Origin: an uncultured bacterium
GTDB lineage: Bacteria; Actinomycetota; Actinomycetes; S36-B12; CAIYMF01
Length of the DNA stretch: 64,000 nt
Direction: 5' to 3'
NCBI GenBank assembly: GCA_903826575.1
Contig: CAIKEU010000047.1
Location: 1 to 64,000, forward strand
Shown here: positions 1 through 8,188 of the stretch, piece by piece
How the letters are laid out: each line of letters begins with the position of its first letter
How positions within the stretch are numbered: position 1 is the first letter of the stretch
Translations under genes and position numbers: made by a program
The notes under the pieces: generated by a model
Databases searched by the model: none
What the model was told of the DNA's origin: nothing
What the model saw: only the letters and a program-made list of their open reading frames with translations

Positions 1-1219
1 CGTAGTCAATGATCTCGCTGGGCGTGCGTAGTAACCATCGGATGAGTCGTTCTCGGTGTTCATGGTGTTGTTCGGGATCGGGTGGTGGGGGTTGGGTGAG
101 GATGACGCGTCGGATGTGTGCATCACACGTGATCTCTCGCGTGTGACTTATCGGTAGGGGTGCGAACCGGTGGGGATTACTCGTGCCGATGAGGGTGAGT
201 TCACCGTGACCGGTCTGATCAACGAGGTCTGTGAGGCTGATCGTGATGTCGATGTGGGGTCGTTCCCCACCAATCACTCCCGCGTGACCACCGTTGAGGA
301 GTTCATCAGCGATCTCGGCGAGCACGTGCGCGTTTTGTTCGTAGATGCGTCGAGCGGATTGTTCCTCCGGATAGATCCGATCACCCGCCTGATCACGCAC
401 GATCGACTCGTGGTCTTCCGCGTGGGTGTGAGCAGGGTTGTCGTTGTGTCCATCTGTGAGGTGGCCGGTGTGGTACTTGGTGTTGCGTCGGCCTTCCAGG
501 ATGGTGGCGAGTTTTGTGCCGGTGAGGTGGGTGAACCATCCGTTCGCGACGTACCCATCTCCCACGGGTGTGAGCTTGAAATATTCACGACTATCAAGTT
601 CTAACGCGCTGGCGCGTAACCCGTCGGGATCCACAGCGGCTCTGATTCGTTTCACCGCGGAGATCGTGTGATCAACTGAATAATCTTTCGCAACGGCGAT
701 GAGCGCGGCTTCTGATTGCTGGCGTGCATCAGCACGCAGTGATGGTTCCACGGCTTTCATTGCCGTGTGAACACCACGAACAAGAGTGGATGCGTGAGCG
801 GTGGTGATCTCACCTGTTAACCATGCTGAACGAGTCGCCTGATACGAATCCGATAACAACCGGGCGGTTCGGATCTGATCACGGCACGCACGTGCGTCTA
901 ACCGGGTCTGATCACGTAACCAGGACGCGGTCGACAGGTATCCCTGACCATGAGCAACCCCCGCACGATCCACTACCGCAAGAGCAACCGAGCGAACCGC
1001 CGACGCATCCTCCACCACCCGAGACAACTCAGCCACGTACTCGCCCACAACAACATCAGGCACCTGGGCGAACACGCCAGCCGATACCAACCCCGCCAGC
1101 TCAGCCATCACAGCCCGAGCCGTCGCCACCAACTCCGCACACCGCACAGCAGGCGACACGACCACAGTGATGGGATCACCATGGAACCGTCCCGCCCCAG
1201 ACCAATTGTTATCGAACAT
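1..1219 (-). CDS. DUF222 domain protein, HNH endonuclease family (13E12-repeat type), 3' end missing
   Basis: The frame stays open for 406 codons from an ATG at 1219 to the left edge, so the C-terminus is outside the window. The product has the helical DUF222 pattern, including a STASWLRDQTRLD stretch near residue 100 and CDAHIRRVI near residue 375. In this family that second motif lies just before the HNH nuclease domain, which must lie beyond base 1. Members are multicopy in actinomycetes (the 13E12 repeats of Mycobacterium); their role is unclear, though nuclease or mobile-element functions are suspected. The start is supported by a promoter whose predicted transcript begins at or next to the ATG (leaderless), overlapped by a LexA-like box. 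Family confident; function inferred. Confidence 0.85.
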   Translation of the reverse strand, partial: MFDNNWSGAGRFHGDPITVVVSPAVRCAELVATARAVMAELAGLVSAGVFAQVPDVVVGEYVAELSRVVEDASAVRSVALAVVDRAGVAHGQGYLSTASWLRDQTRLDARACRDQIRTARLLSDSYQATRSAWLTGEITTAHASTLVRGVHTAMKAVEPSLRADARQQSEAALIAVAKDYSVDHTISAVKRIRAAVDPDGLRASALELDSREYFKLTPVGDGYVANGWFTHLTGTKLATILEGRRNTKYHTGHLTDGHNDNPAHTHAEDHESIVRDQAGDRIYPEEQSARRIYEQNAHVLAEIADELLNGGHAGVIGGERPHIDITISLTDLVDQTGHGELTLIGTSNPHRFAPLPISHTREITCDAHIRRVILTQPPPPDPEQHHEHRERLIRWLLRTPSEIIDY

Positions 1220-1227
1220 GTGTACTA
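1212..1227 (-). promoter_or_regulatory. LexA (SOS) box-like operator
   Basis: On the plus strand the site reads TCGAAC-ATGT-GTACTA. The actinobacterial/Gram-positive SOS box is TCGAAC-N4-GTTCGA, so one half is perfect and the other has two mismatches. It touches the -10 element and covers the start codon, where a repressor would block initiation. Several 13E12/DUF222 genes of M. tuberculosis are known to be LexA-regulated, which fits. Binding is inferred. Confidence 0.5.
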
Positions 1228-1255
1228 TTCTGCACCATGATCGAAACCCTGTCAA
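1227..1255 (-). promoter_or_regulatory. Promoter of the DUF222 gene (leaderless)
   Basis: On the minus strand a perfect TTGACA (1255-1250) is followed after 17 bp by CAGAAT (1232-1227), a 4/6 match to TATAAT. Seven bases later comes the ATG at 1219, so transcription would begin at or beside the start codon. Leaderless transcripts are common in actinomycetes. Confidence 0.6.
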
Positions 1256-1370
1256 GCCCCAAACACGTTTATCCACAAACGATTACACGTGTCGCACCAC
1301 CTGTGGAAAACAAGCCATAACCAGGCGCTAAGAACTCCCACGTCAAAACTAGCGCGGACAGAAAAGGACG

Positions 1371-2198
1371 TTAGATCGTCACCAACACAACCGATGCAGC
1401 CGCCATCACCAAGCCGGCTGCCTGCACATGGCGCACCCGCTCGTGAAGGAACAGGAAGGCCAACAGCACAGTGAATGCTGGATAGAGGGAGGTGATCACC
1501 GATGAGATCGCCAGGCCACCAGCGGATGCGATTAAGAAGCCCGCGCTAGCTAACCCCGCCAATGCTCCGGAGACACTCACACCGAGGAACACTCGCGGGG
1601 TAAAGATCACTCCCTGATCACCGGGTAGTGCCCTAAGAGCAAGGGGAAGAAGAACAAACACCGCCACCAGGCTCAGCCATACGACTGGCCACAGACCGGC
1701 TGCATTTCCAGCACCATGAAGTCCTATAAACATGACGGAAAACGCGATTCCAGCGCCTAACCCCTCCAAGAATCCCGAGGGGCCAACATGCTCATCGCCG
1801 ACTCTGCCGATGAGAGCGGTCGCCGGGATGGCAAGAGCGATACCCAACCATGCAATCGTTGACGGTCGCTCACCAAGGAGAACACCTACCAGTGCCGGGA
1901 CCGACGCTGCCGTGACCGCCGACACAGGCGCGACGACGGAAATCCGCCCAATCGAAAACCCTCGATAAAGGCACAGCACTCCGAATGCACTACCCACACC
2001 AGCAAGGGCACCCCAAAGCATCGCGGACGTCGAGTTCGCCGATCCCGAGACGAGGGTGAGAATCAATACGACGATTCCGGCAGCACCTTGCGAGAACATC
2101 GAGACGAGCGTCGCATTGCTCCGTCGCGAACAAACACCGGCGATGAAGTCTGCGAATCCGTAGCCGCCAGCCGCGAGAAGCGCAAAGAGCACCGTCAT
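1371..2198 (-). CDS. EamA/DMT-family permease
   Basis: About 275 residues with ten hydrophobic segments in two repeated halves, as in EamA drug/metabolite transporters. The second half ends with the family-typical stretch SSVITSLYPAFTVLLAF followed by LHERV. The start chosen is the ATG at 2198, seven bases after the stop of the upstream gene; longer readings add a poor N-terminus that runs into that gene. The tight spacing suggests co-transcription with the TerB-COQ4 protein. Substrate unknown. Confidence 0.85.
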   Translation of the reverse strand: MTVLFALLAAGGYGFADFIAGVCSRRSNATLVSMFSQGAAGIVVLILTLVSGSANSTSAMLWGALAGVGSAFGVLCLYRGFSIGRISVVAPVSAVTAASVPALVGVLLGERPSTIAWLGIALAIPATALIGRVGDEHVGPSGFLEGLGAGIAFSVMFIGLHGAGNAAGLWPVVWLSLVAVFVLLPLALRALPGDQGVIFTPRVFLGVSVSGALAGLASAGFLIASAGGLAISSVITSLYPAFTVLLAFLFLHERVRHVQAAGLVMAAASVVLVTI

Positions 2199-2205
2199 TG
2201 GGCGG

Positions 2206-3174
2206 TCACCACCAGTGCTGCCCATCAGCCGGATTCTCAGGTGCCTGAACACCAAATTCGGCTCGTACGTCAGCGATGTGCATGGGTGCAAGTTCGAAAT
2301 GGTCGATCAGGGAGAAATCGCCACGACAAGCACTCCCCCTGCGAAGTTCAGTGGCCAGCAATCGCGCGTTGGCGGGATTTCCCAGCACCGATTCATTGGC
2401 TTTCGCCAGATGCGATGGATGGGCGAACCCTGCTTCATGCGCGACAAGTGATGCCAACAGGGCCGCACGATTCAGACGATCGTTGTTCATCGCAAATTGA
2501 AAAGCACTCAGAGCGATTTCGGCAGGCACGGTCGTCGACAGGCCCGCGATCGTGTGTGTCATGTCATGAGCGACGAAGAAGTGGTGATGAGTCGAACTGT
2601 CGAGGCCTGGCAACGTCAGGCCGAATCGTTCGTAGAAACCTAGGAAGGCGCGGCCCAAGGTTCCCGGCCCGTATTCAGCAAACGCCTCAAGCTTTTCTGC
2701 GAGTGCCGCCTCATGTAGATCTGCATCGGGCGATATCGCCATGAGTGACGGCTCAACTCGCTCATCAAGGTTTCGATCGAGAAACCGCAAGTAATCAGCC
2801 GAAGCTGCATCGACGCCATCGGAGACGAGATCGCGAAAGATCGCAAGATCGTCGCCGTCCACACCAAGCGCATCCGCATACGCCTGAACCAATTCCACTT
2901 GGCCATCCGTCACGGGGTGGCGACAGGTCTCGAGGGTCAGGTGTAGTTCGTGAAAGGCATTGCGATGGTCTTCATCGGTCACAAGATCTGCCAGCTCGTT
3001 CGGCTCGATACGACGAACCGTCATGAGATCAAGATCGGGTCGATTCCAGACGTGCGAGACGATCGCCTGCAGTACGCCGAGTTGTTCCTCGGTAGGCCCG
3101 CCGTCGACGTCGATTCCTGCCATCAGCCCCCCAGCGAATGGCTCAACCAGATCAGGCGACAGAAGCAATGACAT
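2206..3174 (-). CDS. TerB-like / COQ4-like two-domain protein
   Basis: This 322-residue soluble protein has an N-terminal TerB-like helical region (about 25-135) and a C-terminal half carrying the COQ4 signature HDxxH-x11-E: H203, D204, H207, E219. In COQ4 these residues are the metal ligands of a ubiquinone-biosynthesis protein recently assigned a role in C1 decarboxylation and hydroxylation. Ubiquinone is not expected in an actinomycete, which normally uses menaquinone, so the substrate must differ. It is followed at seven bases by an EamA permease and diverges from the small membrane protein / SDR pair. Domain assignments rest on motif reading; the function is open. Confidence 0.6.
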   Translation of the reverse strand: MSLLLSPDLVEPFAGGLMAGIDVDGGPTEEQLGVLQAIVSHVWNRPDLDLMTVRRIEPNELADLVTDEDHRNAFHELHLTLETCRHPVTDGQVELVQAYADALGVDGDDLAIFRDLVSDGVDAASADYLRFLDRNLDERVEPSLMAISPDADLHEAALAEKLEAFAEYGPGTLGRAFLGFYERFGLTLPGLDSSTHHHFFVAHDMTHTIAGLSTTVPAEIALSAFQFAMNNDRLNRAALLASLVAHEAGFAHPSHLAKANESVLGNPANARLLATELRRGSACRGDFSLIDHFELAPMHIADVRAEFGVQAPENPADGQHWW

Positions 3175-3311
3175 GAGACCTCATTCGAACGACGGATGTG
3201 AGGCCTACGATCGCACACAGGACGGTCAACCCAACAGTGCGAATCGCGATCGTCCGACCACACATCTGCGCGAACCGATCTCTCCGATCGCATCCGGATT
3301 AGTGTGGACAT

Positions 3312-3608
3312 ATGGACAGCCCCAAGCAGTCGTTCAACCAACGGTGGGAGCACATGAGCCCGCCTAAGCGGGCAGGCATCATCGTTCTCGCGGGTGTCGA
3401 GATCGTCGCGACTTCGATGGCGTTATTGGATTTGGCCAAACGTCCGCGCGAACTAGTGCGCGGGCCCAAATTCGCGTGGGCACTGGCGTGCGCGATACAA
3501 CCCGTGGGGCCGTTTACCTATCTCGCACTGGGTCGACGCAAGGTCGACCCCGTCAGTCAGCTTTCAGGCGGCGTCGTTGATGGCAATGGGTTAGCGGTCG
3601 CTGAGTAG
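3312..3608 (+). CDS. Small membrane protein, PLDc_N-like
   Basis: A 98-residue protein with two membrane segments (about 22-40 and 55-75) and an LGRRK end, the pattern of phospholipase-D N-terminal (PLDc_N) mini-proteins. A second ATG at 3354 would give an 84-residue form that keeps both helices. Its stop lies nine bases before the SDR gene start, so the two are probably one transcript. Role unknown. Confidence 0.6.
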   Translation: MDSPKQSFNQRWEHMSPPKRAGIIVLAGVEIVATSMALLDLAKRPRELVRGPKFAWALACAIQPVGPFTYLALGRRKVDPVSQLSGGVVDGNGLAVAE

Positions 3609-3617
3609 GATCACCGC

Positions 3618-4412
3618 GTGACCGCATCCTTCTCGCTCGCTAACCGCACTGCACTTGTGACCGGCGTCGGAGCACCCGACGGCATCGGATTCGCGGTGGC
3701 TCGTCAGCTACTCAAGCAAGGCGCACGAGTAGTCATTACTGCGACGTCGAATCGAGTGAACGACAGAGCTGCCGAACTGCGAGCATCCGACGATGTGAAT
3801 GCCGATGAGGTGACGTCGCTGATTGCCGATCTCACCGACGCAGACGCCGCAACCGAACTCGTGCAGCAAGCGAGCAGCCTGCTAGGCCGCATCGACATCC
3901 TCGTTAACAACGCAGGGATGATGCAGACCGGCCAGGCAGTCGCAGACGGCTCGCTATCTGAAGTCGCCGCCGACACGTGGTCTCGGCAGCTCGATATCAC
4001 CCTCATGACGGCAGTGAATGTGACGCGCTGCGCGATCCCGGTGATGCGCGAGCAACGTCACGGACGAATCATCATGATTTCCAGCGTCACCGGGCCGATC
4101 GTTGCGATGCCGAACGCAACCGCCTACGCAACGGCGAAGGCGGGAATGGATGGGCTGATGCGTGCAGTCGCAATCGACGAAGGACGTTTCGGCATCACAT
4201 GCTCGTCCGTGGCACCGGGGTGGATCGCAACCGGTTCGTCGGAACCGGCCGAACTTGCAGCCGGCCTACATACGCCAATCGGCAGGCCAGGTACTCCTGA
4301 TGAGATTGCTGCGATGGTCGGCTTCCTTGCCAGCGACGAAGCGTCGTATGTAACAGGGCAAACTTTCGTCGTTGACGGCGGCAACATCATTCAAGACATC
4401 AAAGGGTCCTAG
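3618..4412 (+). CDS. SDR-family oxidoreductase (3-oxoacyl-ACP reductase-like)
   Basis: A 264-residue classical short-chain dehydrogenase. It has a TGVGAPDGIGFA cofactor loop near residue 15, NNAG near residue 97, a serine in ISSVTG, the YATAK catalytic pair near 170, and a C-terminal YVTGQTFVVDGG. These belong to FabG-like NAD(P)H-dependent carbonyl reductases. The start is GTG. Its 3' end overlaps the convergent TMEM175-like gene by 14 bp. Substrate cannot be told from sequence. Confidence 0.85.
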   Translation: MTASFSLANRTALVTGVGAPDGIGFAVARQLLKQGARVVITATSNRVNDRAAELRASDDVNADEVTSLIADLTDADAATELVQQASSLLGRIDILVNNAGMMQTGQAVADGSLSEVAADTWSRQLDITLMTAVNVTRCAIPVMREQRHGRIIMISSVTGPIVAMPNATAYATAKAGMDGLMRAVAIDEGRFGITCSSVAPGWIATGSSEPAELAAGLHTPIGRPGTPDEIAAMVGFLASDEASYVTGQTFVVDGGNIIQDIKGS

Positions 4413-5109
4413 AAAAATTCCCGTCCGGCTCGTCCGGCATCGAGCGTCCGCTCGGAAGATGTTCGAAGCAGTAATAGAGCGCTACGCCGAAGGTTCCGGC
4501 GAGTGCAATCACCGGATTGATAAAGGCCAAAACAATCAGAACTGTGTAGACCGCGATACCAATACTGAATTGCGGAAACGCCTTGCGCGCAGCAGCGACA
4601 TCGACAGACGGCTCAAGTAACGCGGGCCGCCGAAGGACGTATGCCCAGAGAAACGTGATGCTCAGAGCGATTGCGAGTGCAAGTCCGTCATACGTTGCCA
4701 TCGCAACCTTGGAATTCCAGTTTCCTTCCAAGAGGTACTTCGACACCAACGAGGTGACGAAAGGAATCGCAACCACCAGCATGAGAAATGTGAGGTTGGC
4801 CAACATGAGCCCACGGGTCGCATATCTGATTTGTCAGAATAGCGAATGGTGGTTGATCCAGAGAATCCCGATAACCAAGAACGACGTGACGTAAGCCGCA
4901 TACGACGGCCAGTTCGCCGTCAACGCGTTCCATAGAGGTTGGTCGGGTGCAAGCTCTGGAACTCGCAGGTCCAAGACGAGCAGTGTGATAGCCACTGCAA
5001 TCACACCATCGCTTAGCGCCTCAAGCCGAACTGTGTCAGCGTGCGAGAGCAATCGCTGCGCGCCTTCGTCCGCTGCTTCAATCGTTCGATCCGACTCCCC
5101 CATTGTCAT
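4399..5109 (-). pseudogene. TMEM175 (DUF1211) family channel gene interrupted by an in-frame TGA
   Basis: The first 91 codons (5109-4837) carry the family signature ALSDGVIAVAITLLVLDLRV and end at INHHSLF. A TGA follows at 4836-4834. The same frame then continues without a shift (QIRYATRG, then MLANLTFLMLVVAIPF) to a stop at 4399, exactly as expected for this potassium-channel family. The whole is 237 codons, a normal length. One nonsense change (CGA or TGG to TGA), a sequencing error or readthrough (the context is TGA-C) would all explain it. The downstream ATG at 4806 cannot restore the first helices. Confidence 0.8.
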
Positions 5110-5169
5110 GTGGCGATTTTGTCACCGCTTAGCTGCCACTTGGTGAATTTAAGGGTTAGAGAAGGCGGG

Positions 5170-5421
5170 TTAGGTCGATGCGCCGTCGTCGCGAATCACA
5201 GCTCGGTGCTCGATGCCGCTGCCGTCGGTGTAATGCGTGAACCGGTATCCCTTCGGTGCCTGGGGTTCGCCGCGATTCGCCGCAGGCTCCATACTCGCGC
5301 GATACTCCGCAATCTCCGCGTCGGTGGCATACGGAGGCGGCCCCTGTTGCGCTGGTCCGAACAACCGAAACAGGCCACGATAGACGCGCTGGAGCCGAGT
5401 GTGTTGCGGTGTGGAGGACAC
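5170..5421 (-). CDS. Small hypothetical protein
   Basis: An 83-residue protein from a GTG at 5421, with a basic N-terminus, a FGPAQQGPPPYATDAEIAEY stretch and a C-terminal YRFTHYTDGSGIEHRAVIRD. Similar short proteins seem common in actinomycetes, but no function is known to me. A longer reading to 5532 adds a low-complexity N-terminus overlapping the toxin-antitoxin promoter, so the shorter start is preferred. Confidence 0.5.
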   Translation of the reverse strand: MSSTPQHTRLQRVYRGLFRLFGPAQQGPPPYATDAEIAEYRASMEPAANRGEPQAPKGYRFTHYTDGSGIEHRAVIRDDGAST

Positions 5422-5524
5422 ACTGTCACCGTACCCCGCTTCGACGCGGGCAGACGAGCCGGACGAGCCCGCCCCGGGGGACGTTGAGTGTTGCCTCTGT
5501 GGACAACAAGACGTTGCGCTTTTT

Positions 5525-5553
5525 CTGTACATTTATAATATCGAGATGTACAG
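5525..5553 (+). promoter_or_regulatory. Promoter and palindromic operator of the toxin-antitoxin operon
   Basis: Perfect 8-bp inverted repeats CTGTACAT (5525-5532) and ATGTACAG (5546-5553) flank a consensus TATAAT (5534-5539). The right arm starts on the antitoxin ATG. Transcription would begin about six bases after the -10, at or next to that ATG, giving a leaderless message. The layout fits autorepression by the antitoxin or the toxin-antitoxin complex. No good -35 element is seen. Confidence 0.65.
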
Positions 5554-5821
5554 TTCAAATATGGTCACCGAAATGCCCGTTACCGAGGCTCGTGAGCGCT
5601 TTAGCGAAGTTGTCGACACGTCAGCTCGCGAGCCGGTCTTCTTGACCAAGCGAGGTCAACGGCAGGCGGTCGTCATCAGCACCGCGGAATATGAACGACT
5701 GCTCGAAGCCGACGAGGACGCCGAAGACCTTGCCGCATCGGACGCTGTCATGAACGAAATCATGGCCGGCAACCCGACGATTCCATGGGCGAAGGTCAAG
5801 GCCGATCTCGGCCTGTCATGA
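5546..5821 (+). CDS. Type II antitoxin, Phd/YefM family
   Basis: A 91-residue protein with the Phd/YefM N-terminal DNA-binding fold (MPVTEARERFSEVVD, then VFLTKRGQRQAVVIS and AEYERLLEA) and an acidic tail that would wrap the toxin. Three in-frame ATGs occur at 5546, 5561 and 5573. The first is taken because the promoter geometry predicts a leaderless message there; 5561 or 5573 would remove only a few residues. The stop overlaps the toxin start (ATGA at 5818-5821), the usual coupling in such operons. Confidence 0.9.
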   Translation: MYSSNMVTEMPVTEARERFSEVVDTSAREPVFLTKRGQRQAVVISTAEYERLLEADEDAEDLAASDAVMNEIMAGNPTIPWAKVKADLGLS

Positions 5822-6081
5822 CCTACGCAATCGAAATCTCCGCCCCCGCCGCTAAAGCACTCGAGAAGATACCCAAATCGACTCGCCTTCGAATCGTTGG
5901 TGCGATTGAGTTGCTTAGCGTCGATCCACGACCACCCGGGGCAAAGATGCTGCGAGGTGGTGAGCACGGACGATGGCGAGTTCGAATTGGCGACTATCGC
6001 ATCGTGTATGCGATTGAGGACGGTCGCCTACTGGTTCTTGTATTGCGCATCGCGCATCGGCGCGAGGCCTACGACCGTTAA
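5818..6081 (+). CDS. Type II toxin, RelE/ParE superfamily
   Basis: An 87-residue basic protein starting YAIEISAPAAKALEKIP and ending with the RelE core WRVRIGDYRIVYAI and VLRIAHRREAYDR. The arginines and the terminal tyrosine/arginine region match RelE-type mRNA interferases, which cleave ribosome-bound mRNA. ParE-type gyrase poisons share the fold, but the RIAHRREAYDR end favours RelE. It is translationally coupled to the antitoxin. Whether it is active cannot be judged here. Confidence 0.9.
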   Translation: MTYAIEISAPAAKALEKIPKSTRLRIVGAIELLSVDPRPPGAKMLRGGEHGRWRVRIGDYRIVYAIEDGRLLVLVLRIAHRREAYDR

Positions 6082-6219
6082 GTCGATTGAAAACTAACGA
6101 AAGCACGCTCTGATCCGTTCGCTTCCACAGGCAGGGGCCGCCCAACGCATCGATCGTTTTGACACCTTGTCGGAAAGACTAACCGGTGTCGGATCGAGAA
6201 GCGCACAACGGCTAAGCCG

Positions 6220-7299
6220 TTAGTTTTCCAATGGGGGCAACGGATTTGCGTCGGATCCCTCGGTGATGATCAGAAGCACGATGCTGTTCGCGTCGATCCC
6301 CAGATGTGAACGACGTGCTGCAGACTCAGATCCGACGAGCACTGAACGGGCAGCAGCCAAGCCCGATCCGCCACACGGACCGGCATGCACGCCCAGCGAG
6401 GCAAGATCGTGTGCGGCTTGAACACCTGCACGGTCTGAGATCGAGATAGCTGCGTCGAGGCCGTTGAGCATGTACGGCCATGCAAGTGACGATGGAGTTC
6501 CGCAGTTGAGCCCAGACATCACGGTCTCGCCCGTTTCAACAGTGACGGGCCGACCGGCCTCAAGGCTTGGCGCCACACATGCTGCCGCCTCGGGCTCGAC
6601 GGAGGCGACGGCCGTTCCTCGCGCGGCACGGTCTCCGCGATAGTGCGCCAGTGCACCTTGGAGAAGCGACCCAACACCTACCGGCACCAAAACTAGATCG
6701 GGTTGATGAAGTCTGTGCGACATCAGCTGCGCATCCGCCTCGGCGAAAAGAGTCGTGTACCCCTCAACGATCCAGCTCGGGATTTCCTCGTAGCCCTCCC
6801 AGGCTGTGTCCTGAACGAGAACCCCGTCAATGTCGGCCGCTAGTTGCGCAGCCGCAGCAACTGCATCGTCATAACTGCCGTCGACGCGGGTTACCGCGGC
6901 ACCTTCGTCGACGATGGCCTGCACAGCCGTCGGGTGCACACCGGGTGGGATCACGATGTGCGCCGACCGACCAGCCAAGCGAGCAAAGCGAGCAACCGCC
7001 CGACCGTGGTTGCCATCCGTAGCCGTCACTACGGTGACGGACGCCGAAGAACCGAGCTGTTCAAGCGCTCGATGTACCGCCCACGACGCACCCAGTGCCT
7101 TAAACGCAGGTAGCCCCAGCCGCGACGACTCGTCTTTAGCAAACACATGCCCAACGCCAAGCTCAGCAGCAAGAGCCGGCAATTCAACTAATGGAGTCGG
7201 CGCATAACCGTCGAGGCTTCGGTGAAAGTCGATCGCAGCTTCCGATGGCGATGAACACGTCCACGATGTATCGCGGGCGTTCGCAAACCACACACTCAT
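6220..7299 (-). CDS. Diaminopropionate ammonia-lyase-like PLP enzyme
   Basis: A 359-residue fold-type II PLP enzyme. Early FHRSLDGYAPTPLVELPALA and KDESSRLGLPAFKALGASWA (with the Schiff-base lysine in FKALGA) are typical of 2,3-diaminopropionate ammonia-lyase, which makes pyruvate and ammonia. TATDGNHGRAVA (near residue 92) and GVGSLLQGALAHY (near 200) are the cofactor loops. The ATG at 7299 has an AGGAG about eight bases upstream. Threonine/serine dehydratases are the main alternative. It appears monocistronic. Confidence 0.8.
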   Translation of the reverse strand: MSVWFANARDTSWTCSSPSEAAIDFHRSLDGYAPTPLVELPALAAELGVGHVFAKDESSRLGLPAFKALGASWAVHRALEQLGSSASVTVVTATDGNHGRAVARFARLAGRSAHIVIPPGVHPTAVQAIVDEGAAVTRVDGSYDDAVAAAAQLAADIDGVLVQDTAWEGYEEIPSWIVEGYTTLFAEADAQLMSHRLHQPDLVLVPVGVGSLLQGALAHYRGDRAARGTAVASVEPEAAACVAPSLEAGRPVTVETGETVMSGLNCGTPSSLAWPYMLNGLDAAISISDRAGVQAAHDLASLGVHAGPCGGSGLAAARSVLVGSESAARRSHLGIDANSIVLLIITEGSDANPLPPLEN

Positions 7300-7495
7300 G
7301 GGACAACTCCTGCACCAAACGTCAACGGGATCCAGCGATCAAGCACGTACGACTCTGGCTCGATCTAACACTACGGCCGAGGTGAATCATGAGCGATACG
7401 TCTTTGGCAGATCCGTCGATCGCCATTCCTGCGTCCGGAAAAGACCGGATGCTCGCCCAATGGCGAAGCCGCCTCATCGATGCGAGGCTCATAAG

Positions 7496-7933
7496 GTGGA
7501 CATCAAATCTGAGGAAGCCCGGCTCACCGGAAGTCTCGGCGTCTGGGCCGGGGCAAGTATCGCTAGCGGAGCCGCGGCGTGGGCATTCGGCAAAACGACG
7601 GGAAGCACTGCGGCACAAGCCTTCGGACGCCAGACCCTCCTGTGGGGAGTCATAGACGGAGCCATCGCCGGAGTGGGGGCGATCAGGAGCCGAAGGCCAC
7701 GTGATCCGGGGACGGAGATCCGCGACGCCGAACGGCTGGGCAGGATTCTGCTGATCAACGCGGCCGCGGACGTAGCGTACGTCGCCGCCGGCGTATGGCT
7801 GATGAAACGCCCAGAACGCGATCAGTCGCGGCGACTGACCCGGGCAGATGGTGCAGCCATCGTCATCCAAGGCGGGTTCCTACTCGCGTTGGACACCACC
7901 TTTGCTGCACGGTTGCGCCAAGCCACTTCCTGA
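7496..7933 (+). CDS. Membrane protein, DUF6992-like
   Basis: A 145-residue protein with four hydrophobic segments: GVWAGASIASGAAAWAFG, a GVIDGAIAGVGAI turn, LLINAAADVAYVAAGVWLM and IVIQGGFLLALDTTFAARL. This resembles small DUF6992 membrane proteins. The GTG at 7496 has GAGG eight bases upstream; longer readings into 7298 look non-coding. No function known. The 196 bp before it, back to the lyase start, holds no gene I can support. Confidence 0.55.
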   Translation: MDIKSEEARLTGSLGVWAGASIASGAAAWAFGKTTGSTAAQAFGRQTLLWGVIDGAIAGVGAIRSRRPRDPGTEIRDAERLGRILLINAAADVAYVAAGVWLMKRPERDQSRRLTRADGAAIVIQGGFLLALDTTFAARLRQATS

Positions 7934-8035
7934 GAGGTTCACCTAGACACATTGCCTATTGCCCGTTCGTGGAGGTGGCGGGACCCGTCGCTTCGCTACC
8001 GAGGCGCGACGGATCCCGGCAACAATCTTTCGAAC

Positions 8036-8076
8036 AAAACAAAAACCCTGGGGGATCAACCCCGGGTTTTTGTTTT
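8036..8076 (-). terminator. Second terminator, duplicate of the tmRNA terminator
   Basis: Arms AAAACAAAAACCC (8036-8048) and GGGTTTTTGTTTT (8064-8076) extend into a GGGG/CCCC inner stem with one bulged T. The sequence is nearly identical to the terminator at 8153-8182, which fits the tandem duplication of the tmRNA 3' region. It may also serve the convergent membrane-protein gene ending at 7933. Confidence 0.85.
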
Positions 8077-8152
8077 GTGGAGGTGGCGGGACCCGTCGGG
8101 CCGCCACCGGCGGCCCTCCTCCCGATTCCCACAGCACTCCCTGACACAAAAC

Positions 8153-8182
8153 AAAAACCCGGGGGATCAACCCCGGGTTTTT
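8153..8182 (-). terminator. Intrinsic terminator of tmRNA
   Basis: A perfect 12-bp stem, AAAAACCCGGGG paired with CCCCGGGTTTTT around a six-base loop, ends in a T-run on the minus strand a few bases beyond the mature tmRNA 3' end. It is symmetrical and could also act on the plus strand. Confidence 0.9.
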
Positions 8183-8188
8183 CATTTG

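Noticed and set aside
4834-4836. TGA as a selenocysteine codon in the TMEM175-like gene
   Set aside because: The family has no selenoprotein members known to me and no convincing SECIS hairpin was seen after the TGA.
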